A DNA stretch of 64,000 nt from Gonocerus acuteangulatus (Eukaryota > Arthropoda > Insecta > Hemiptera > Coreidae): NCBI GenBank assembly GCA_946811695.1, contig OX328124.1:95813304-95877303 (forward strand), given 5' to 3'. Within the stretch, counting starts at the first letter, position 1. Each line of letters opens with the position of its first letter. A model generated the notes under the pieces. The model did not search any database and was not told where the DNA came from. It worked only from the letters and a program-made list of their open reading frames with translations. A program made the position numbers and the translations under genes. This document shows positions 11,190-24,300 of the stretch, piece by piece.

Positions 11190-11370
11190 CAAAGCCGCTG
11201 AACACCAATATATTAGTACTTTGCCGTATGGGCCAAATCCGCTGACCATGAATATATTGGTACGGTGTTGTCTGGGCCACGGCTGCTGACTACCAATATA
11301 TTGGTACTTTTTCATCTGGGCCAAACCCACTGACCATCAATATATTGGTACTTCGTCGTGTAAGGGTTAA
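11190..11370 (-). repeat. Four ~55-bp repeats with ACCAATATATTGGT core, ending at TTAA
   Basis: Each unit has GGCCAAA/GGCCACGG, GCTGA and an AT palindrome (AATATATTGGTAC). The run ends TGTAAGGG-TTAA at 11370, the mirror image of the TTAACCCTTAC end of the elements at 12.85 and 13.1 kb. It looks like the subterminal repeat block of a TTAA-type (piggyBac-like) element read in reverse. The other end is not recognised. Confidence 0.6.
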
Positions 11371-11884
11371 GGAACACACCCTACCTCAAGTGAAAGGTGA
11401 AATTATCCAATTCAGTAAAGTCAAATATTTAGAAGTAATGATGGACAGGAAACCGAGACGGAATGAACTTACATCACTAAGAAAGCCACAAGAGCCTTGC
11501 AGCAACCAATGGGACACCAATCCCAATATTGTAGGACAAATATAAACAGCAATTATCAGAGCAGGGATTATCTGTATAACTTGCTAGGGTTCAGTTCAAT
11601 CTTTTTTTCTGGCTATAGATTAAATAAATAAATATTATTCAGATTTCATTGTTTTCAATTATTAAATATGTCTATAATATTGATAGAAATATTATGCTAG
11701 AGTTTAAAAATTTTCTTCTTTTAGATGGAGAATAACAGAAAGCATATTTAAATGAATTTGGCGAACGTATGAAGGCTTTGGCTACGCACTGTATTTAAAT
11801 TTATGAAGAATTCCCAATAATTATAAATAAAATACATACTTTTAAAAATTACTTTTCAACTTCTGAGAATCTCAGTAGGTTCTC

Positions 11885-11945
11885 AGACTTACCCCCTGAG
11901 GAAGCTAGCAGCAGCAAGAGACTAACAAAACGTCGGCAAAGAAGT
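11885..11945 (+). other. Penelope-type terminal motif, degenerate hammerhead-like
   Basis: CCTGAGGAAGCTAGCAGCAG...AACAAAACGTCGG resembles the CUGANGA ... GAAACG pattern seen intact at 61264-61294, but GAAAC is changed to AAAAC. Probably an old Penelope terminal repeat fragment. Confidence 0.35.
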
Positions 11946-11999
11946 TTGTGACACGTTCAATACCCGAAGACTGTAATGTATGAAATGAGTTGGACCTTG

Positions 12000-12850
12000 G
12001 AAGTCTAAGAGTTAAATTTTATTTTTATTATCTCATTTTTTGTTTTAATAAGTAAAAGGATAGTAGAAAAAATCAAACAAAGAAAGAAAACTGTTTATTA
12101 AAAATTGTATTATACTACAAACTACTAAACACATCTTAAATAATAAAACTGAAAGAAATACATAAAAATATACATCTATAAATACAAGTAAATATTTTAA
12201 AAATATCATACCTCAAGGAAACAAATCCAATAAACAGTAATTACAGACAAGGCACAGCCACGTATAAAGTTCTTATAATATAAAGCTTCGTGAACAAAGC
12301 AGAAAATTATAAACTTAAACTTTCTAAAAACATTATCCAAAATATTAACTTATGATAATGTTTCAATTCGGGAAAAATTGATAATGTAGTTTATCAAATG
12401 AAAACCTGCAGAATTTAATAGATTTTAAATTCTGCATAATAATATATTTTTTTCATAAAAGATGAATAAAAAGAAAGGATAAAATGCTGGATGTAGTGAA
12501 TCAATATTGACCCATCCAAAATTATTTTATTTTTTTATCGTTGAAGAAATTGGTCACAAGATAGGCAATTGATGACCTCTTGGATTTGGATAGGATCACA
12601 AGTAGGAATGAAAGATTGGGGAATAGCAAGATCTTTTACAAAGGGGATGTTGGGTTTTCGGATGTGATTTATTTATTAGAAACTTAAAAAGAGAAATTGA
12701 CTATTCTTTAAAAGGCATCCAGTCTGAGATTACAACATTTTCTTAGTAAGTTGAAGATTTTTTCACATAGTACAAATCTGAAAGTTCAAATAAGTCTGAT
12801 ATTGAGTTATTTCTTTTGGATTGCAATTGAGGAAATGCTGGTACAAATCC
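12000..12850. other. AT-rich stretch without recognised genes
   Basis: Long A/T runs, no open frame of note on either strand and no repeat match seen elsewhere in the window. Confidence 0.45.
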
Positions 12851-12853
12851 ACC

Positions 12854-12882
12854 TTAACCCTTACGCTGCTGGTGCTCCTGGA
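12854..12882 (+). mobile_element. Solo TTAA-type terminal inverted repeat
   Basis: TTAACCCTTACGCTGCTGG matches the left end of the element at 13111, next to sequence that does not continue the match. Probably one end of another, degraded copy. Confidence 0.45.
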
Positions 12883-13114
12883 CGCAAAAGGTGATGAGAT
12901 GTGGGAAGGCTTGCCCCTCCTTTCTGACTTACGACATGCTAGCAGCAGCCAGCATCTATTTAAAACTGTTTTGCGGGAATAAATTATTGACAATAATTGA
13001 ACTTTGTAAACAATTCTTTTTGACAGATGTCTGGAATTATTTTATATTTACTAAAATATTGTCTACTCCCTTTTATTCAATATTTAAAAAAGTATTATTC
13101 TTTAAATTCGTTAA

Positions 13115-13285
13115 CCCTTACGCTGCCACGAACTGATATATCAGTCTGGTGGTTGCAGTGCCGGGAGTGCTACGGACTGATATGTCAGTCTGGAGGGAGC
13201 AGTGCCTCAAGTGCTACGAGCTGTTATATAAGTTCGGCTTCTTTTGCGCTTGGCTCCTACGAGCTATTATATCAGTCCTTCTACT
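13115..13285. repeat. Four ~45-bp subterminal repeats with ACTGATATATCAGT core
   Basis: Units share a (C)TACGA/GG start followed by the dyad ACTGATATATCAGT, progressively mutated to GCTATTATATCAGT. The same dyad occurs at 27.95-28.05 kb in a related element. Probably transposase-binding or structural repeats of the element. Confidence 0.75.
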
Positions 13286-13544
13286 ATCGCCATCTGTAGG
13301 CTATTTATAGAAGCTGAAGTGTCCTTCAAAGACGATAGGGGTATAGGACTTCACTTTAGCTTCTAACTACTCAGCCTACCTGTACGTATACCTGCTCCCT
13401 CCCTTTTTTACTGACAAAAAACATAGTTTCTCTTTAGTTGGAATTTACCCTGCTTATTTCTCCAGTGTAATTTGTGCTTTTCAAGTGAACAATTGTGTGT
13501 GTGTGTGAGTACATATTTCTAAGAAAATTTATTCTGAACATGAA

Positions 13545-13745
13545 TTGTTCGAACTTTTGACGAGTGTTAGCAAAAGTGAAGCGGAGTTTTCTTCGGATGA
13601 CGATGACAGTTCTGATAATGTCTTCCAAAATGTTTCTATTGGAGAAACACCTGGAACAAGTGAAATGCAAAGTACAAGAGAATTATCTTCCGGTGAAACA
13701 TCGTGTGACGAAAGTATTGAGCACAGGGGGCACTCCAGGCGCTAG
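13545..13745 (+). pseudogene. Acidic N-terminal remnant of a piggyBac-like transposase
   Basis: Frame with FSSDDDDSSDN, NVSIGETPGTSEM and GHSRR, a Ser/Asp-rich stretch of about 66 codons with no catalytic domain after it. The phrase NISVGTTPGNSGM can be read at the matching place in the 27.9-kb element, so the two are homologous. Acidic N termini of this sort are usual in piggyBac transposases. No complete gene. Confidence 0.45.
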
Positions 13746-14009
13746 GCTATCCCGCACCACGAGTATTACGCAGCCTAAAGGTTAAGTTTTCTATTTCAAT
13801 TATTTTATAGAATACACAAGGAAATATAATTTATAAAATAATAGTAGGTAATTTATTTAAATTACCCATTCCCATTGTAACCACCAGTGGTTGGTTTAAA
13901 AAAAATCCTAATATTTAATATTAAGCCAATATATTGACTTTTAGCACACTGGGGACCACCCATTCCCAAAACAATATATTGGCTCTAACAGCATACGAGT
14001 TAAGGTGGG

Positions 14010-14636
14010 TTGACTTTTACAAACCCACGAGGATCACAGAAATAATTTCCTATTTCATCATGGAAATTTAGAACAGATGACGGCAATAAAGAATAGATGC
14101 ACTGCAAAGAGAAGTTTTTTTGTGAACAAAATTTGCCCACAGGGCACTATTTTTCACATGCAGAGTAGAAGTTTTTAATATCGCTTTATCTCACTCAAAT
14201 GCCTTGTCAAGACTAAAGACATTGATTACATTTTATTTCTGTTCAAAATACCAAAACTTTTTTCAGAAAAAAAACACTTAGCATCATCATCATCTTATGA
14301 AATAAAGTATCACATTAAGAATATTTAACATCTACAGTAACATTCAATTTTAACATTTATATAAGTGTAAGGATAGTTATTACATTCCTTTAATGAGAAT
14401 GGATAGGATAGTATAAAAACTATAATCATATTATAGCACTTTAAGATAGTAATGGTAAAAATAAATTAGTAACTTAGATTTAGAAAAATTAAGTCTTTAT
14501 CTCATGAAGAAATCATGAATTTATCTTGGAACATATATAAGCGTTATTCAGAGTTTTACAAAAAAAATATATATTAAGTCATAATAGTATATAACATCTA
14601 GACACACATCCATTAGAGTATTTTATGGTATATCCC
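14010..14636. other. AT-rich stretch downstream of the RNF168-like gene
   Basis: No open frame, RNA gene or repeat copy recognised. Probably intergenic. Confidence 0.4.
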
Positions 14637-14642
14637 TTTATT
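14637..14642 (-). terminator. Candidate poly(A) signal for the RNF168-like gene
   Basis: AATAAA on the minus strand about 260 bases after the stop codon, the nearest canonical hexamer I see. Use is not shown. Confidence 0.35.
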
Positions 14643-14904
14643 CCCTAAAGATTGTTAAAGCCTACATAAATCTTGAAAAAATTGATTTTCTTTCCACGTT
14701 TTTGTACAATAAACTTTTTTTTATGTTAAGAAAAATCCAAAACACGAGAACAGCTTAGCAGGTACAAATTATGTAATGATGTTACATCTAAACACTTGTT
14801 TAAAATATAAAAGCATATAGTATTAGTCCCTTTACAAGACTATCATAATTGCTTGTAACAAAACTTGAGCCTTTTTAGTTATTCAGTCATTTCACAAGTG
14901 AATT

Positions 14905-15326
14905 TCAAGTTTTTCTTCTACTTCTCCTGGCACTCCGTAACTGGTATCCATGTTTTCTTTTAGTTTTTGTCTTTTCTTTGTTCCATTTATTGTGAAGTTT
15001 AAGTGCAATAGCCATGTCTTCTTGCTCTTGCTTTATGCGTTTTTGAATTAATTCTTGTTCTTTGATTATCTCTAAAGGAAGCTCATCAGTAATGTTAGAA
15101 TTCAAATCAGAAGAAGACATATTTATTTCACTATTAATAACGTTAACCTCGTCATCCATTTCGACATCCTCGATGGAAGGTGGCTTAGTTCGGAGAAAAT
15201 TGTTTGATAATACTTTTAAAGACATTTTGTTTTGAACACTTCCAAGACGGGATTTTGAATTAGAACCATTTAAAGATGATGATAAGTTGATAGGTTTTAT
15301 AATAGTTGTATCTCGCAGCTTACCAT
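14905..15326 (-). CDS. RNF168: RNF168-like exon 6, MIU2/LR motif and stop
   Basis: 422 nt, ending AGA AGA AAA ACT TGA. GKLRDTTIIKP continues the conserved block. A Ser/Asn/Asp-rich linker follows, then the MIU2-like helix and YQLRSARRSRRKT. Acceptor TTTACAG. The MIU-to-LR spacing resembles human RNF168 (LLALQLQ...YHLR). Confidence 0.9.
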
Positions 15327-18300
15327 CTGTAAAAATTAAAAAGAAAAAAGTTATTAAGCTTCATAAAAATACCAGTGGATGTTAAAAATGTATTTTTCAT
15401 CTACAATAACCATGTAAGGTTGCGTATTCTATAATCTATCATACATATTCTATTTTAAAATACTTTATGGTGTTTCACAATAATTCATAATGTTAGTAAA
15501 TTTTTAATTTATTTGTAAATGAATTATTATAAAATAAATATATAAACAAGAGTTTGTGCATCATCAAAATAGTTGTAAATATTATAAATATTTAAACCTA
15601 AGAGAACCAAGTGAAACATAAAAAGTTAGGCATTGTTTAATCATAAATGAAATCATAAACTCTCTTTCAGAAACAATTTTTTTTGGTTGGGGGTGTCTGT
15701 TGGTTATCACCTTTTCCAAGCCAGGCTATGAGTGTTTTTTTTCCTATGGGGCATCAACATCTAGGCCATTAGCACCGGGCAATCTACTGGTAACCACCCT
15801 CCTAAACATGTATGGCACAGCAGGGAACTTTCTCAACGGGCCCTGAAATGAGAAAATTTCCTGCAGCAGGTGGGACTCGAATCCCCATCTTTTGCATGAG
15901 AATCCAAGGTGTTAGCCTAGGGAGACCCTATATGAGTGTTCTATTTTTTTTTTTTCAAAAGAAATGCCACCACTCTAGTGGGTAATGGCCCCCAATTGAA
16001 CCAAATACCCAAGGCACAGCATACATGATTAACACTAATGACCAATGGGCCTCCTCAATTTGGGTATAATTTTTTCACAGATTTTCCAATAGGAAAACTT
16101 AACTACCTTATAAGACTATAAGGAGTGTACCTTTCCTCAATATTGTCCGATATCTTCATTGATGAATATTATGACAGGCCATAATTCCCCTAAGGCTTAA
16201 AACTCAAGGAAAAAACCTCCGGGATTTCCTCTAGCCATACTGTCAACATGTAGCCGGAGAGACTGGAAAAGTCTGACCTGCTTGGCATCAAGGTGGAAAA
16301 GAATTGAATTTTGTTCGAGATTTCTGGATTTCTCGCACCCAGTACGGCCTCAAGGACACTGCCACACACGTTCGAGATTCCCTCAAAGATTGGACTGTTC
16401 AACCCAAACCCGAAAGGAAATCCCGCTCGTTTATGCCCCCCCCCTTACATGGAAAACATGGTGGAGGTATGCCAACAAGACCCCAGAGAGCTGAGAAAGT
16501 GCCTCGTGTAAATTAATGATTTCCACTTGGCCATAACGGGCAAAAATATGATTTTTAGACCTTTTGATCATTAAGGAACCCGATGGATGATTAAGCTATA
16601 CACTCTACAGAAAGTTGACAAATACCTGCATCCACCACCCAGCCCAAATGAAAGGGGTCATTATGACTTCAGTAGACTAGTTTGATCAACAAATTTTCAG
16701 AAACAAGGTCTTTCACTAACCAACCAATATACTATAAAGTAAACTAAAATAATACACGCCCTGTGTATGTTATTTTTTAAAATTTTTATTGGACAACTGA
16801 AAAAAAATATAATAAATATTTAAAAAAATAAAAGTTATGAAAATGGTAGAAGGGTAGAACCTTTCAAATTTTATATGCAATGAAGTCCGAAACTTAGCAA
16901 TAAAATTGGATACAAAATTTAGAAGGTCCTGTCCATCTTATTTTAAAAAAAGTTTTTACTTACTTGGTAATCTTTTCGGAGGAGTTTTTGGAGCTATACA
17001 AATAGGAGTGAAATGTCTAAGCTCATCTGAAATTGAATCGTGGTCATTTGAAACATCAGATGATGAACTCTCATCTAAAATCAAACCAAGAAAATCTCAA
17101 ATAAAGGCAGGTTAAAACAGTCTCAGTTAGAACCTGATATACTTTGAGAACAATTCCGAAATATATAGACTAGCTACAACCAGTTCCATACTCCCAGTGT
17201 GACCTACATTCCACGTGCAAGAAATTGGCAGTAAAAATTCTCTCTGTTATAACCTTATCATTAGGAGGTTTAAACAGATTTTAGTTTTAGCTTTGGCCAA
17301 GAATTGATAAATATTAGACACTATTTCCTTTCCCTGACCTTTCAAAGCCTTCTCTAGTCTTAAACAAGACATAATCCAGAATGTCTACTACTTTTGTGAA
17401 AGCCAATTTCATGACTTTTTCATGACATTAAATGCAAATATCATGCTTATTAAAAAGAAAATAATTTCACTTAAAAAGAAAAAGCCTTAACTTTTAGCTT
17501 AAAATTATTAGTAACCTTACACTAATTACCGCAAAATTTATAAAATTACAATTTAAAACTGTACATGATGTGCATCATATGTTAAAGAGGATAGTTAAAT
17601 TAACTTTAAAAGTGAATAAATGATGGTACTAAACATTTTAGAATGACTATGGGATTAACAGTCTCAAATAGTTCGAACAATGTCAGCAGAATTCAAAATT
17701 TCTAAAAATATTAGTAACTAAAAATCTATTGTCATTGCACATAATTTAGGAAATTAAAGTGTACACAATTTCAATATTAAAGTCTGCATGAAAAACTCTG
17801 AATATGAATAAAGAGAAATATAAATATTGTAATGATATATTACATTCACGAAAACCTTTTTGAATTCAAATAGCCATTGAGAGCTTGAAAAGCCCGCACA
17901 AACCACAAATCCAAATTTCTAAATAACATCGTATTATATACGATCTAAATTTATAATATTTCTGAACCATACTGATGTACAATAGGTATAGATTAAATGT
18001 ACAGTCAAACAATAATAAATTAATCACTTTAAAATTACAAAATAATAATTATTATCTAAATTAAAAACCGACAAAATGCAGAAGGTGATGGGAAGAATGT
18101 GTCAGCTTTTTCCCGCCAACAGCTATCAGTCTAAGTTTAGCCCACCACGGAGTACTGAGTCTCAAGCAGTCTAAGCCTAGCCAACACAGAGTAAGGAGTC
18201 TCTGTAGTCTATGTCCATCCTCAACAGAGTAAGGAGTCTCACAGCGTATGGAGTGTAAACCCTCTCATGTGGTGTTTTTATATTTGTGAGCTTATTGACT

Positions 18301-21300
18301 GGCTTAAGCAATAAGACTAACGGTGAAGACATGTCATGCTGAGGAAGCAATTATCTGAGAACTTATTCAAGTCCAGCATATTTGGAATTTTGTTTGAAGA
18401 CTCTATTTATTCAAAGGTAAGAATTATATTTTGTAATTGTATTGATTTTTTTTTTATTACTTGTTTGATAATACATTTGTATTGGTAATTGTATTTCAGT
18501 ATTGTTTGGAAATACATATTTGTTTAATATTCATTCACTCGGAACTTTTTATCCCTGAGATTAAGTTCTCATTGTAATATAATTATCCTAGTAATTAATT
18601 TCTCCAACTATAAATTTTATCTTAATAATTTATTCCCTTACATATAAAAATAACTGAACAATGTATTTGTAAATAATGGACAATTGATGCGTAAAAGCTA
18701 CAACAAAGGAATCTAACAGAGGAAACGAGTGAGGGGGGGGGCAGCAGATAGACTTTAGTCACCGTACGAAAACGGCAACAATTACGAATGCGCAGAAGTC
18801 CTGATATCATGTTAGACTCTGGTAAAACTGAAATTTCGTGTCATGGTTTCAAAATTCATGACTTTTTCGTGCCCTATTTTCAATTTTGTGACATTTTCAT
18901 GATTTTTTCATGCAGTAGACACCCTGTAATCAGTTTTTATAATGTTTCATGTATCATGTTGTTCCTTGAAATGGGAGTTTGAAAATAGCATGTATGTATG
19001 TATGAATAAGGTTTAAGGACGAAGAACGTCAAAGGTTACCATCGTCCTGTAAAGTGTTTTTCAATGAAAATTATTTTTGTACTATAAAGATATTTCAAGA
19101 GTCAATTGCACTACATATATTGTCAGGAATGCTCTTAAATTGTAATGTTATATAATGTTCAAAAGGTTTTTAAAATTGGTTCTGAAACTGCTATGGCTAG
19201 TATAATTGTTTTGCATAGATACTACTATAATAATAATTATGGTTATATGAGGCTGGTCCATTACGGCATATTATTTAAATCTATATGTAATCAATGCATC
19301 TGAGTTCAAGGTATAGAATATATACAGAAATTATTTATTTATTTTTTTTCCTATTTATTATTTTTTTTTAATATTTTTTTTTATTATTTTTTTTTATATA
19401 TTTATTTTTTTGGCTATATTTCTGTATATAATTTTGATTTCTTGAGAAAATTTAGTACTTTGTCCACCATGGAGGGCTTGTCTGCAAGTGCTTCAGATAT
19501 ATCTTTTGGAATTTCGTTCTTTTCTAGGGCTTCTTCATATAACCTGCAGGACTCGAAGATATGCCATTACATGACACACATATAGGCTTTTCCTTCCCCT
19601 CCATAAGGAAACCATGAGTGAGTCTGGTATGACCTAGGCGAAGGCGGGCTAAAACTACCTCGTCTCTTCTACTGCTGCATTGGGATGATCGCCATGGCCC
19701 TAGACTTCTTTTGACCATTTTCAATTTATTTTCGGAAACCTCCGCCCACATGGAGTGCCACCCCATTTTTATTCTCTCCACAGAAGGCGCACATAATTCC
19801 TTTGGTGTTAGGGTTGTGGGTGTGATTTCCGTTAGATTGTGTGCTGCTTTTGCCGCCATATCGGCAATTTCATTACCCAATATTCCCTTGTGGCTAGGAA
19901 CCCAAAAGAAATGAACTGCTTTTCCTATAACGTTCAGCATTCAGATATATGTTTGAATTTTTAGGCTTACTGGATTTCTTGGGTACATCTGCAGTATGGA
20001 GCGGAGCACACTTTCTGAGCCGGAGCACACAATTATGTTTTTCTTCTCCTGGGACACGGAGAACTGTAAGGCTACTGTAATGGCATGGGCTTCTGCTGTA
20101 AATATTGTAGTGCGTGGGTCGAGTTTGAACTTGCGGGTTGTCAGAATATCGGTGACAGCACAGGCGGTTGATCCATTAATTCTAGAGCCATCTGTGTATA
20201 AAACAAGCTTGTCCTGAATCTTGTTCAGCATTTCGAGGAGTGTTGTGTTCACCTGAGTGGTGTTAATGTAGGCTTCCTTTTTAAAACTAAATATGTAGTT
20301 AGGTTTTTCATGAGTCCAGGGTGGGGTGTCCAGCGGTAGTAAGGGCAAATTTGTCTTCAGCATATCTTGAACTACAAGAGTCATGCATAAAAATAATGGT
20401 TTAGAAGCTGATGTGTTTCTATTGTAAGCATTGACAAATTGAGGACTGAAGATGTGCTTGTAACAAGGGTGTTGAGGCATTTTATATATCTTGCAGATAT
20501 ATTTCGCCGGGGAGTCGTACCTGTTTCTACTGAAAGACTGATCACAGGGGTTGAACGGAATGCTCCAGTGGCAAGGCGAAGGCCAGTGTGACACACTGTG
20601 TCAAGTGCACTCAGAAGTGCAGGTTTTGCTGAACTATACACTAAACATGCATAATCCATTTTTGAACGTATTAAGACTTTATATATTTTCAGGAGTGTCG
20701 CTCGTTCAACCCCCCACTTAGTATTGACTAAAATCCTGAGTATGTTCAGTTTTTTCATGCACTTTTCTCTCAGGTCTTTGAGGTGATAGCTCCAGGTCAG
20801 TTTAGGATCCAACGTTACACCTAGAAATCTTGTGCGCTCAACACATTTTAGTGGAACTTGCCCTAAAGTGAGCACAGGAGGTGCATCGCTGTTTCGTAAG
20901 TGAGTAAAGTGCATGCAGCAAGTTTTGTCAAGGGAGAAGGTAAATCCAGACTCTTTGCTCCACTCGTGCATCCTGTTAATGGCTGATTGTAAGTGTTTTT
21001 TAATATATGCCAGACTCCTAGATCTACACAGAAAAGCACAGTTTGAAAATAGTGAAACCGTCGGGAATATTACCCTCAACATTTCACGCATGCGAAATCG
21101 AACTCTTCCATCTATCAGAACAGGTTATAATATAGAAATTAATGGCAGGATAATTTAAACGGCGTTGGCCCTCGAACTTAGCAGAGTGATCTGAAGCCTA
21201 TAAGGCTGGAAAGTTTGGAGACCCATGTTCCAAGATAAAAATCGTTTTCTATTCACTCTATGAAAAGTTGAATCTTTCCTCAGTATACTCCTAAAGGCCA

Positions 21301-24300
21301 AAATGATCCAAGAGTTAATTTCCAGGCCTTCAAGATGCACAGAATTACAAATGTTAAAAAATATTACAGAATAAAATATTTACAAAGAAAGTAAACTTAC
21401 TTCCATCCTCACAATTTTTGTAAGAATAACTGTTTCTTTGGCCCTGAAAATGAAATAAAAATGAAAACATTAAAATCTAAAGGAAACTCTTTTAAAAGAC
21501 AAAAATTATTAGTAAAAAAATTACATTTTCAGACATAATAAGAGACTTAATGTACAGAGCATCTGATTTCGCTATTTCTTCGGATTTTCTTTTCCTCCTC
21601 TTTTCTTGTTCCAACTCTTCTTCCTATAAGTTAAGTGAAACAGTCCAGGTGAGTACAAATGTATTGTATTAAAACTAAAATTGATTTTAATGTGTACAAT
21701 AACTCCAACCTTATATTAGTTTCAATATAGGCCTTAGTTACAAGCAGTGCAAAGAGGTCAAAATGATTTATTTATTCATTTAGGCAACAAATAGAATATG
21801 ATCATTAATGAGATATATCTCTTTGACTAAATAAGCACTAACTTAATATACGAGACAAATAATGTCTTCTCCCTAACCAAAAGCAGCCATCAGCCATAAA
21901 TCACCATGAATAATCAGTGACTAAGTACTGTTTTATTGAAACTGAATGATAAGGTTATAAAGAGTATTATGTAACAAAGAAGTAATTATTTGTTATGATC
22001 TATGTACATAAAACATAGCAGGAACGTTTGAAGCAATGTCAATGAAAAATCATTAATGAGGAACATTATTAGTAACCTGGGAGTTGCAACCTTCCCTTCA
22101 GGGCAGAACTCAGGGATTTTTGAGGCACAGTACAAAGTAATCAGTTTCATTTTCAAATGCAGACCTTTACACAACATAAAGTTGAGAACAGATACTTACA
22201 ATGAGTTAAATAATAATAACATTATTAATTAAATTTAAACCAATGAATACTTCAAAAAATAATAGCATAAACCATGGTTTTAAGGTAATTTTTTTTCAAC
22301 ATATTAATAACTCTTAGAGCATATGGCCTCAGTAGCCAATGCACGAAAAAAAAAAAAAAAAAAAAATTAATAACTCTTTATTGAACTTTGTTTCTAATAA
22401 AAAGGTAACTAATAAATTTATGGGTATACATTTAATTATTGAAGGGCTTCATATATATGGTGATAACTATCATAAGATGTACATATTCTTTTTAGAATAA
22501 AAAAGTCTGTCACACAGGAGCTTCATAACGAAGCACGTTTCTCAGCGAGGTGGTTTAGTGTACAACACATGTTCCTAACTAGTTAGGCATGATGTTCACT
22601 AAGATTCGTTAGAATGAAGTAAAAAATAACAGTCGGTACGGCAAATTATTAATTTGATTTCACACCTTTCTCTCTTGGTGCTAACGGCCTAGATGGCGAT
22701 GCGCCATAAAACAAACAAGAAAAAAAGTCTTTCTGTATTCATCACATAAGTCGAGTTTTGTTGAAATATAAGAAGCATTACAGCCTAACAGAGGTTTTCT
22801 TTATTATTGGTACATAATAATACTTTGAGTAAATCCCCCAACCAACTTTGCTGGTTAACAAACTTGTACAATCGGTAACAATGTGAATGCAAAATATCAA
22901 GTTTTTTGGTGAAGGAAAACTCATGTTTATAATATGCAATCAAATTCCTCATTCAGCCTTAACTAGTCATTATCAACAAACGTACTCCGGAAATGTTTGG
23001 AATGGATAGATTAGTAACTATTTTATTAGTCCTAATGTTTTACCCCTTGACTTAAAGGTGAAATACATCTCGATTTCCTTCAAAATATTTTATGGAATCT
23101 CGTGGAAGCCATTCCTGTTCAGCTTAGACGAGATAAGTAGTTTATGCAGGATGGAGCACCATCACATTTTCCATAGCCTCGAACTGCTTATTTGCATACT
23201 ATATGCAATTACAAGTAGATAGGCTGTAATGATCGCCTTACCTTACACTAATAAATTTCATTAGAACTAAAGAAAATATTTCATTTTTCATTAGATGTAT
23301 TTTTTCTATTAATAATTTAATATTCGGTTGGTGTTATTCATGAAATGAATGGTTTTAGGATATATGTTTATGTAACTCATTTTTGATGAAGAATAACATC
23401 TTATATTTGTTCCATGCGATTCTGAAACACCCTGTGCATGTATGTATGTATGAAAATATAAACAAATTTTAACCATAACTATTTTCTTGATTTACGAGTT
23501 CTCAAATGTAAAATTTTCCAGTCTGCACTTCAGGATTGCCTCATCTCCCTATTGAGGGAGAGAGAAAACAAGCTAAAATGACTGGATTTTGTAAAAACCA
23601 AATTTAATATTTTCGGAATGTCGTCAAATACATGACAACAGCAGGCTCACTGAAGGAACTTTTCTGGTGGATTCAGTATCATACGATACCAGACCAGCAT
23701 ACCTAACCGGGAATATTGTAATGACGTCCCAAACCAAATACGAAGGGTATAGGACAAGGCCCGGAGTAGTGGGGATAGAAAGAAAGGCAAGCTATCTGCT
23801 GACACACACACCACGATGCTGGGCCCACAGAACACATATCTCCGACGAATATACCACGACGCTGGGCCCGAATGTGTTAACCAGTATTCTAACGTATTTT
23901 GGGATTTCTGTGATCATAATGGTTACATAAGTCCTGTATAATTACTTATCTGATGCCAATTTTATCTTTTGCTACTTTAGCATAGTTGTCCACGGCAGAA
24001 TTTAGTCCTAAATTACAATAACAATTTAATATTGTGTTTTTTCAATCTGTGTTTTTGCATGAGTATTTACAAAAAATTAATGGATTTAGTAATATAAATC
24101 TATACCCCAAATAATCTGAGGATGCAAACTGAAGTTTAGTGTCCTCAAAACCAATTTCTTTAAAATTTTGAACAATAACGTATTTTGATGCACTAAACAT
24201 GAATCCGTTAAAAAAAAAAGTTCGCTCTGAACTAGGAAAGAAGTTATTAAGCACTAAGGTTCACTGTTATGTGGGTTATGAGAGCTAATGTAAACAACTA

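Larger units (their letters stand above)
9740..11640 (+). pseudogene. Decayed non-LTR retrotransposon (reverse transcriptase)
   Basis: Reverse-transcriptase signatures are readable through many stops and frameshifts: motif A as ALGVFLYIEGAFDNT at ~10350 (the first Asp is Tyr), motif B as RGVLSPLLWSLVVE at ~10535, MALKTVLSWWTKVGLN at ~10675, and a thumb-like VKGEIIQFSKVKYLEVMMD at ~11385. The block CTTTGCAGCAAC...TGTATG...AATCTTTTTTCTG at 9945-10050 recurs at 11490-11615, so two copies or an internal duplication are present. Interrupted by a TTAA-type element at 11.2-11.37 kb. Non-functional. Confidence 0.7.
13111..14003 (+). mobile_element. piggyBac-like non-autonomous element, ~890 bp
   Basis: Flanked by TTAA on both sides. 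The left end reads TTAACCCTTACGCTGCC; the reverse of the right end reads TTAACTCGTATGCTGTT, an imperfect inverted repeat. Both ends carry palindromic subterminal repeats (ACTGATATATCAGT on the left, CCAATATATTG on the right). It keeps a short acidic coding remnant at 13545. TTAA targets with acidic N-terminal protein are typical of piggyBac; this assignment is an inference. Confidence 0.6.

Noticed and set aside
14905..15225. Independent 106-aa gene
   Set aside because: It is the in-frame end of the RNF168-like last exon, which starts at an acceptor at 15326.
16906..17115. 69-codon plus ORF
   Set aside because: Antisense to RNF168-like exon 5.
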